A stretch of DNA of 36,787 nt from Desulfuromusa sp. (GTDB lineage: Bacteria > Desulfobacterota > Desulfuromonadia > Desulfuromonadales > Geopsychrobacteraceae), in NCBI GenBank assembly GCA_029934755.1, contig JAOZLQ010000002.1, forward strand, positions 1 to 36,787, given 5' to 3'. Positions 32,740-36,787 of the stretch are shown here, piece after piece. Position 1 is the stretch's first letter, and every line of letters begins with the position of its first letter. The position numbers were made by a program, and so were the translations under genes. The notes under the pieces were generated by a model. That model was given only the letters and a program-made list of their open reading frames with translations, was not told where the DNA came from and searched no databases.

Positions 32740-34102
32740 TGATATCAATTACGGCTGGCGGCACTAACTTCTGCCAGGTAGTGTCCCCACAACGAATTTT
32801 TTCCAGGACTGCGTTGGCATCAATGGTCAGATAGTTACGATCAACCGTATCCAGGTTGTGCAGAAAACCATTTTGCAGCAGATGGCGGTAAAGATATTGA
32901 AGATGATTTTCCACCATTAATTCATTTATTGTCAGCAGTGAGCCATCTTCTTTAAGAACGGGACAGACGTACAGGCGCATATCATTGCGGAACAGGAGTC
33001 CAAAGGATTCCAGAATACCGCCGTTCAAGTGCTCATAATACTTTTCTTTGAATATCTCTTGCAATGAAGGGATTCCCATTGCAAGGGCAACCGGCTTGCT
33101 GGTCTGTTTGAATAAAAATTGTGCCAAGCGGTAATATTCAGCAAAATTTGTAATCATCACGTTTTTTCCCAGAGCACATAAGACATCAACCCGTTGTAAA
33201 AAATCTTCAATATTAATATCGCCACCGTCACGAAGGTTCTGCAGCGTCATTTCAGTGAAGACGAATATGTCATCACTATCGATATTAGTTTCAGAACAGA
33301 AAGCTTCATAGGCACTATCAAGCAAGTTGATGGTAAGTTTTGTTGGTGGACAGAAACGGCTGCGTTCAACTAATACCGCTTTTTTAAACAACACCTCAGC
33401 AGGCTGTACCAGTTTGCCTCCTGGTTGAAACATTGTCGCATGAGTCAACCCATGCTGTACCAGTCGTAGTGCCATGATTCGATTATCGACAGAATCAAAT
33501 GCGGTACCGCTGAAATCGACCATGTCAATTTCTAACTGATCAGAGGAAAGACCATCCATCAGTGATCTGAGTAAGGCCACCGGTTCCTGATGCTGATAGT
33601 AAGCACCATAGATCAGATTGACGCCAAGGATACCAAGAGTCTTCTGATCCTGCATGCTGGAACTTCCCTTTAAGACAACATGCAGGTGAATTTTCGAGAT
33701 TGTTTCGTGTGGCTGAGTTTGGAACTGAATCCCCAGCCAACCGTGTCCTGTCTGATTGCGGGAATAATTAAAAGTTGCGACAGTATTGGCAAAGACGAAA
33801 AATATGCTTTCCGCACAGCGTTTTTTATCCAGACGCTGGCTTAACAGATTGTATTCGGTTTCGAGCATTGAGTGGAGACGCTCGCGACTGACATAACGGT
33901 CACAGGAGCCATAAATGGAGTCACTAAATTGCATGTCATAAGCAGACATCGTTTTGGCTATTGAACCTGCAGCACTACCAACCTTAAAAAACCAGCGTGC
34001 TGTTTCCTGACCAGCACCGATTTCTGCAATCGTTCCGTAGGCTCTTCTGTCCTTGTTGAGGGTCAGTGTTTTGTGGTGGGTATCGAGTAAGGTTTTTTCC
34101 AT
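32699..34102 (-). CDS. conserved protein of unknown function, 467 aa
   Basis: A soluble protein without signal peptide or membrane helices. The N-terminal block YGTIAEIGAGQETARWFF (about 22-39), then GSAAGSIAKTMSAYDM, is strikingly invariant-looking. HGWLGIQFQTQP and ILGVNLIYGAYYQHQEP follow, and a possible Rossmann-like C-terminal half has VDVLCALGKNVMITNFAEYYRL. I recall homologues carrying conflicting labels (nicotinate-nucleotide adenylyltransferase, TonB-dependent receptor); no nucleotidyltransferase GxFxPxHxGH motif or beta-barrel signal is visible, so I give no function. It lies convergent to the flagellar operon. Confidence 0.8.
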   Translation of the reverse strand: MEKTLLDTHHKTLTLNKDRRAYGTIAEIGAGQETARWFFKVGSAAGSIAKTMSAYDMQFSDSIYGSCDRYVSRERLHSMLETEYNLLSQRLDKKRCAESIFFVFANTVATFNYSRNQTGHGWLGIQFQTQPHETISKIHLHVVLKGSSSMQDQKTLGILGVNLIYGAYYQHQEPVALLRSLMDGLSSDQLEIDMVDFSGTAFDSVDNRIMALRLVQHGLTHATMFQPGGKLVQPAEVLFKKAVLVERSRFCPPTKLTINLLDSAYEAFCSETNIDSDDIFVFTEMTLQNLRDGGDINIEDFLQRVDVLCALGKNVMITNFAEYYRLAQFLFKQTSKPVALAMGIPSLQEIFKEKYYEHLNGGILESFGLLFRNDMRLYVCPVLKEDGSLLTINELMVENHLQYLYRHLLQNGFLHNLDTVDRNYLTIDANAVLEKIRCGDTTWQKLVPPAVIDIIKKKSLFQRDGSA

Positions 34103-34171
34103 TTTATTTGTTCTCTTGTTTAAGGTTGTTGTTTTCTCAGGATTTAAAGTCGGTCAATTTGTTCGAATTCT

Positions 34172-34200
34172 ATTAATGCAGTGTAACAGCTTTTGATCAA
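34172..34200 (-). promoter_or_regulatory. candidate sigma-70 promoter for the 467-aa unknown
   Basis: Reading the minus strand, TTGATC (34200-34195) and ATTAAT (34177-34172) are separated by 17 bases and lie 70 bases before the gene start. The 145-base gap between the MFS gene and this gene supports separate initiation. The match is moderate. Confidence 0.45.
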
Positions 34201-34247
34201 TTGTTAAATTTCAGGTTAAAATTGACTTTACTTGAAAGGGGGCATTG

Positions 34248-35417
34248 TCATTTTCCCCATGGTTTCGGACTGTCATCAGGCTTTAACCGGAACAGGTAGA
34301 GCCCACTGAGGACGGTCAGTCCAGCACAGATAAAGAGAGCTGTAAATCCTGCCACCTCACCGATCACTCCCAGAATCAAGGCACCACAAAAAACTCCGGC
34401 GTCAATCCCTCCGGTAAAAATCCCGGTCACTTTGCCACGTACCGCATATGGTTCGTTTCGCACAGTCATAGCATTCAGTGCGGGAAACAGCAGACCGTGA
34501 CCAATCCCAAAGATGAATCCAACGACAAGTAACAGTAAATTACCGTGAACTAGTGGAACTAGCAGTAACCCTGCTGCTGCAAGAGACAGCCCCCAGGGAA
34601 TAATTTGATTTTCACCGATTCGATCGGCCATTCTTCCGGCGAGAAAACGGATGCCGACGGCAGCAAAAGAGTAGGCGAGATAGTAGAGAGAAATGTAACT
34701 GAGTTCTTGTTCTTGAGCAAATGGAGCAATGAAATTTGCAGTTGCGGCCAAGCCAAAACCAAACAGCAGCGCTACCCCCCCACCAACTAATTGTTTCCGG
34801 GTTTTCAGCAGGGTGAAAAAGGATGGTGAAGGTTGTGTTTCTGCCTGTTGCAGGTGATGTCTGTCGCTGATCGGTAGTTGCAGCAGTAAAGCTGCTCCAG
34901 CCAGTCCTGAAGCGGTGAGAAAAAAAGCGGGGAAGCCGAACTTTTGCAAGATTGGCTCAGCAATCAGTGGGCCGATCGCCATGCCGATCAACCCGGAAGT
35001 CCCGAACATGCCGATTCCTTCATTCAGACGACTGACCGGAATCAAATCAACAATGAAAGTGAATATTGCGGTAAAGCAAATGGCCAGTCCAATGCCGTGA
35101 ATGATACGGAGCAGCAGCAAAAATAGATAATAGTCTGAGACCGTTCCTTTCAACAGCAAATACAACAGCGGCATGAGGGTCATGATGGTGCAGCCGATGG
35201 TATAACTGCGCTTGCGACCGAGATGGTCAATCATTTCGGCAACCCAGGGGCGGCAGAGAGCTGAAGCCAGGGCAAATATGCCCATAATAATGCCGATATC
35301 CTGATGACTACCACCGTGCCCGGTGATAAATAGTGGAAACAGGAAAAAGGTTGCAAAACTTGCCACCAGAAAAAGATTGGCAAGAAAAAGGGCGGCAAAA
35401 GCCGGAGTGTAAAGCAT
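34248..35417 (-). CDS. major facilitator superfamily transporter
   Basis: A 389-residue protein with about 12 hydrophobic helices in two halves and a hydrophilic centre (about 190-205, DRHHLQQAETQPS). The loop after helix 2 has the MFS motif A form DHLGRKRS (about 64-71), repeated in the second half as ADRIGENQ. The substrate cannot be told from sequence; YfcJ/YhhS- or AraJ-like drug/metabolite efflux carriers have this shape. It starts 33 bases after the YqaA-like gene on the same strand, so they may share a transcript. Confidence 0.9.
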   Translation of the reverse strand: MLYTPAFAALFLANLFLVASFATFFLFPLFITGHGGSHQDIGIIMGIFALASALCRPWVAEMIDHLGRKRSYTIGCTIMTLMPLLYLLLKGTVSDYYLFLLLLRIIHGIGLAICFTAIFTFIVDLIPVSRLNEGIGMFGTSGLIGMAIGPLIAEPILQKFGFPAFFLTASGLAGAALLLQLPISDRHHLQQAETQPSPSFFTLLKTRKQLVGGGVALLFGFGLAATANFIAPFAQEQELSYISLYYLAYSFAAVGIRFLAGRMADRIGENQIIPWGLSLAAAGLLLVPLVHGNLLLLVVGFIFGIGHGLLFPALNAMTVRNEPYAVRGKVTGIFTGGIDAGVFCGALILGVIGEVAGFTALFICAGLTVLSGLYLFRLKPDDSPKPWGK

Positions 35418-35449
35418 AATTTTGATCTCGAAAATAATAAATTGGAAAA

Positions 35450-35917
35450 TTAAATGAATATTTCTGCCCCTTGTAATGTTAATACGGTCAGAAATGAATA
35501 ACGTAGCCCCTTGCCAGTTGTCACTAACAGGGAAAAGCGAATCAACGGAGTTTTAAGTATGCCGCTGACCAGACAAAGCGGATCACCGACAATTGGTAAC
35601 CATGTCAGCAGCAGAGACCAACTTCCATAGCGGTTAAACCATGATTCGGCCAGTTGTTGCTGTTTGTTATCAATCCGGAGTAATTTTTCTGCCAACCAAT
35701 CACCACCATAATAGCCGATCAGATAATTGGTTCCAGCCCCGAGTGAGTTTCCAAGGGTCGCAATGATGACAGCAGTAATTGGGTTACTTCCCTGTAAAAG
35801 CAGTACAACCAGGAACCACTCAGATCCCAGCGGTAACAGAGTGGAAGCGCAGAAACTAAGCAAAAAGAGTGACAACAAGCCGTATTCATTTAAAAGTTCA
35901 AGCATGAGCCACATCAT
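35450..35917 (-). CDS. YqaA/DedA (SNARE-associated) family membrane protein
   Basis: A small inner-membrane protein of about 155 residues with several hydrophobic segments. The family pattern runs LLNEYGLLSLFLLSFCASTLLPLGSEW, then AVIIATLGNSLGAGTNYLIGYYGG and TWLPIVGDPLCLVSGIL. The frame is open further up to 36076, but that would overlap the divergent ubiA gene and lacks family sequence. ATG 35917, 35914 or 35905 are all possible, none with a clear ribosome site. DedA-type proteins move lipids or support membrane potential; the exact role here is unknown. Confidence 0.82.
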   Translation of the reverse strand: MMWLMLELLNEYGLLSLFLLSFCASTLLPLGSEWFLVVLLLQGSNPITAVIIATLGNSLGAGTNYLIGYYGGDWLAEKLLRIDNKQQQLAESWFNRYGSWSLLLTWLPIVGDPLCLVSGILKTPLIRFSLLVTTGKGLRYSFLTVLTLQGAEIFI

Positions 35918-35955
35918 AGCAGAGTGACTGCTGGAAACAAATGGCTGAAAATGGC

Positions 35956-35984
35956 TTGTAGCGTGACTGATCAAGGTGTAAATT
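35956..35984 (+). promoter_or_regulatory. candidate sigma-70 promoter for the UbiA-type gene
   Basis: TTGTAG (35956-35961) and TAAATT (35979-35984) have a 17-base spacer and lie 40 bases before the start codon, in the divergent gap with the YqaA-like gene. The match is fair, not strong. Confidence 0.4.
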
Positions 35985-36023
35985 GTCCGCTTCGTTAATA
36001 TTGGTGAAAAGGATGTTGGTGAA

Positions 36024-36787
36024 ATGGATAAGGGACAGGTTTTCAATAAAATTAAAACTCTTTTGGAGATGATCAAATTCTCTCATACAATTTTTGCCTT
36101 CCCTTTTGCTCTGATGGGGGTGGTTTTGGCTGCTCTGGCAAGCGGTAAAGCTCCCGGCATTGGCCAGGTTTTTTGGATTTGCATGGCGATGGTTGGAGCA
36201 CGAACTGCAGCGATGGGCTTAAATCGGTTGATCGATGCGAAAATTGATGCGAAAAATCCACGGACTGCGGATCGACATATTCCTGCTGGTAAAGTTTCAA
36301 CCTTTGAGGCTAGTTTGTTTATTCTGGTCGCCTTGGTTATTTTCTTTTTTTCTGCCTGGATGCTGAATCCGCTCTGTTTGAAACTGGCACCAATTGTTGT
36401 TGGTTTCTTTATTCTGTACGCTTATTGTAAACGGTTTACCCATCTTGCCCATGTCGTTCTGGGACTGTGCCTTGCCGCTGCGCCGATAGGAGCTTGGGTG
36501 GCATTACGTGGTGATCTTGGCTGGTCGGTAATTTCCTTGGGTATCGCAGTATTGTTCTGGGTCTCCGGTTTCGATGTTTTTTATGCATTGCAAGATTATG
36601 ATTATGATGTTGAACATGGTTTGCACTCAGTGCCGTCAAAATTAGGCAAAGAAAAATCTTTTCAACTGGTACGGATTTTTCATGGACTGATGTTGTTGTT
36701 CCTGCTTTTGGTCTTGCCGGGCAGTGGCTTGGGCTGGATTTATTTTGCTGGAGTTGTTGTGGTGGCTGGGTTGCTGGTTTATGAACA
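36024..36787 (+). CDS. ubiA: UbiA-family polyprenyltransferase (partial, runs off the window)
   Basis: The frame from ATG 36024 stays open to the window end (254 codons). It has both aspartate-rich motifs for Mg-prenyl diphosphate binding: NRLIDAKID with NPRTADRHIPAG (about 70-92) and DVFYALQDYDYD (about 184-195), plus several membrane helices. UbiA enzymes join a polyprenyl tail to an aromatic acid in quinone synthesis. In Desulfuromonadales the quinone is menaquinone, made by the futalosine route, so the real substrate may be a naphthoate (MqnP role) rather than 4-hydroxybenzoate; that is inference. Confidence 0.9.
   Translation, partial: MDKGQVFNKIKTLLEMIKFSHTIFAFPFALMGVVLAALASGKAPGIGQVFWICMAMVGARTAAMGLNRLIDAKIDAKNPRTADRHIPAGKVSTFEASLFILVALVIFFFSAWMLNPLCLKLAPIVVGFFILYAYCKRFTHLAHVVLGLCLAAAPIGAWVALRGDLGWSVISLGIAVLFWVSGFDVFYALQDYDYDVEHGLHSVPSKLGKEKSFQLVRIFHGLMLLFLLLVLPGSGLGWIYFAGVVVVAGLLVYE

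Noticed and set aside
35918..36076. N-terminal extension of the YqaA-like protein
   Set aside because: The extra 53 residues show no family sequence and would overlap the start of the divergent UbiA-type gene and its promoter region.
1..36787. CRISPR array, tRNA/rRNA genes, insertion sequence or defence island
   Set aside because: No regularly spaced direct repeats, cloverleaf or rRNA sequence, transposase, integrase or known defence protein was seen on either strand.

Overview
This window is an almost continuous flagellar and motility gene cluster of about 31 kb, all on the + strand, followed by a short non-flagellar region. The gene order runs flgB-flgC-fliE-fliF-fliG-fliH-fliI-fliJ-motE-like-fliK-flgD-TIGR02530-flgE-motA-motB-fliL-fliM-fliN-fliO-fliP-fliQ-fliR-flhB-flhA-flhF-flhG-fliA-DUF2802-like-flgF-flgG-flgA-flgH-flgI-flgJ. 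This order, the presence of P- and L-ring genes (Gram-negative envelope), the FlhF/FlhG/FliA trio and sigma-54 type -24/-12 promoters suggest a polarly flagellated Desulfuromonadales-like bacterium (former Deltaproteobacteria, Geobacter/Desulfuromonas/Pelobacter relatives). That assignment is inference from gene order and protein character; no rRNA gene is present.

Layout: (1) 1-1500, the tail of an unidentified gene and an envelope M23 endopeptidase. (2) 1661-15239, a first operon that starts at a good sigma-54 promoter, opens with a secreted TPR protein, and encodes rod, MS-ring, switch, export ATPase, hook-length and hook proteins. It ends in flgE, which carries a one-base frameshift in this sequence. 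(3) A 16-bp perfect hairpin after flgE, then a near-consensus sigma-54 promoter (15387-15402) that opens a second operon: stator (motAB), fliL, C-ring (fliMN), export gate (fliOPQR, flhBA), placement and number control (flhF, flhG), sigma-28 (fliA), distal rod (flgF, flgG), P/L rings (flgA, flgH, flgI) and rod-binding flgJ. (4) 32699-35917, three minus-strand genes: a conserved unknown of 467 aa, an MFS transporter and a YqaA/DedA-like membrane protein. (5) A divergent UbiA-type prenyltransferase that runs off the right edge.

The genes work as one assembly line. FlhF/FlhG set site and number, FliF/FliG/FliM/FliN build the base and switch, FliH/FliI/FliJ with FlhA/FlhB/FliO-R export the axial parts, FlgB/C/F/G with FliE make the rod, FlgA/H/I make the bushings, FlgD/FlgE/FliK make the hook, and MotA/MotB/FliL drive rotation. 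Flagellin, hook-filament junction (flgK, flgL), flgM, flgN and fliD genes are not here; the cluster stops after flgJ at a convergent gene.

The least expected content lies between the genes. At least four unrelated palindromic elements sit exactly in operon junctions: fliE/fliF (about 130 bp, overlapping the fliE stop codon), fliP/fliQ, fliR/flhB and flgH/flgI. They may act as mRNA processing or attenuation points. I found no CRISPR array, tRNA, rRNA, transposase or obvious new multi-gene defence system.
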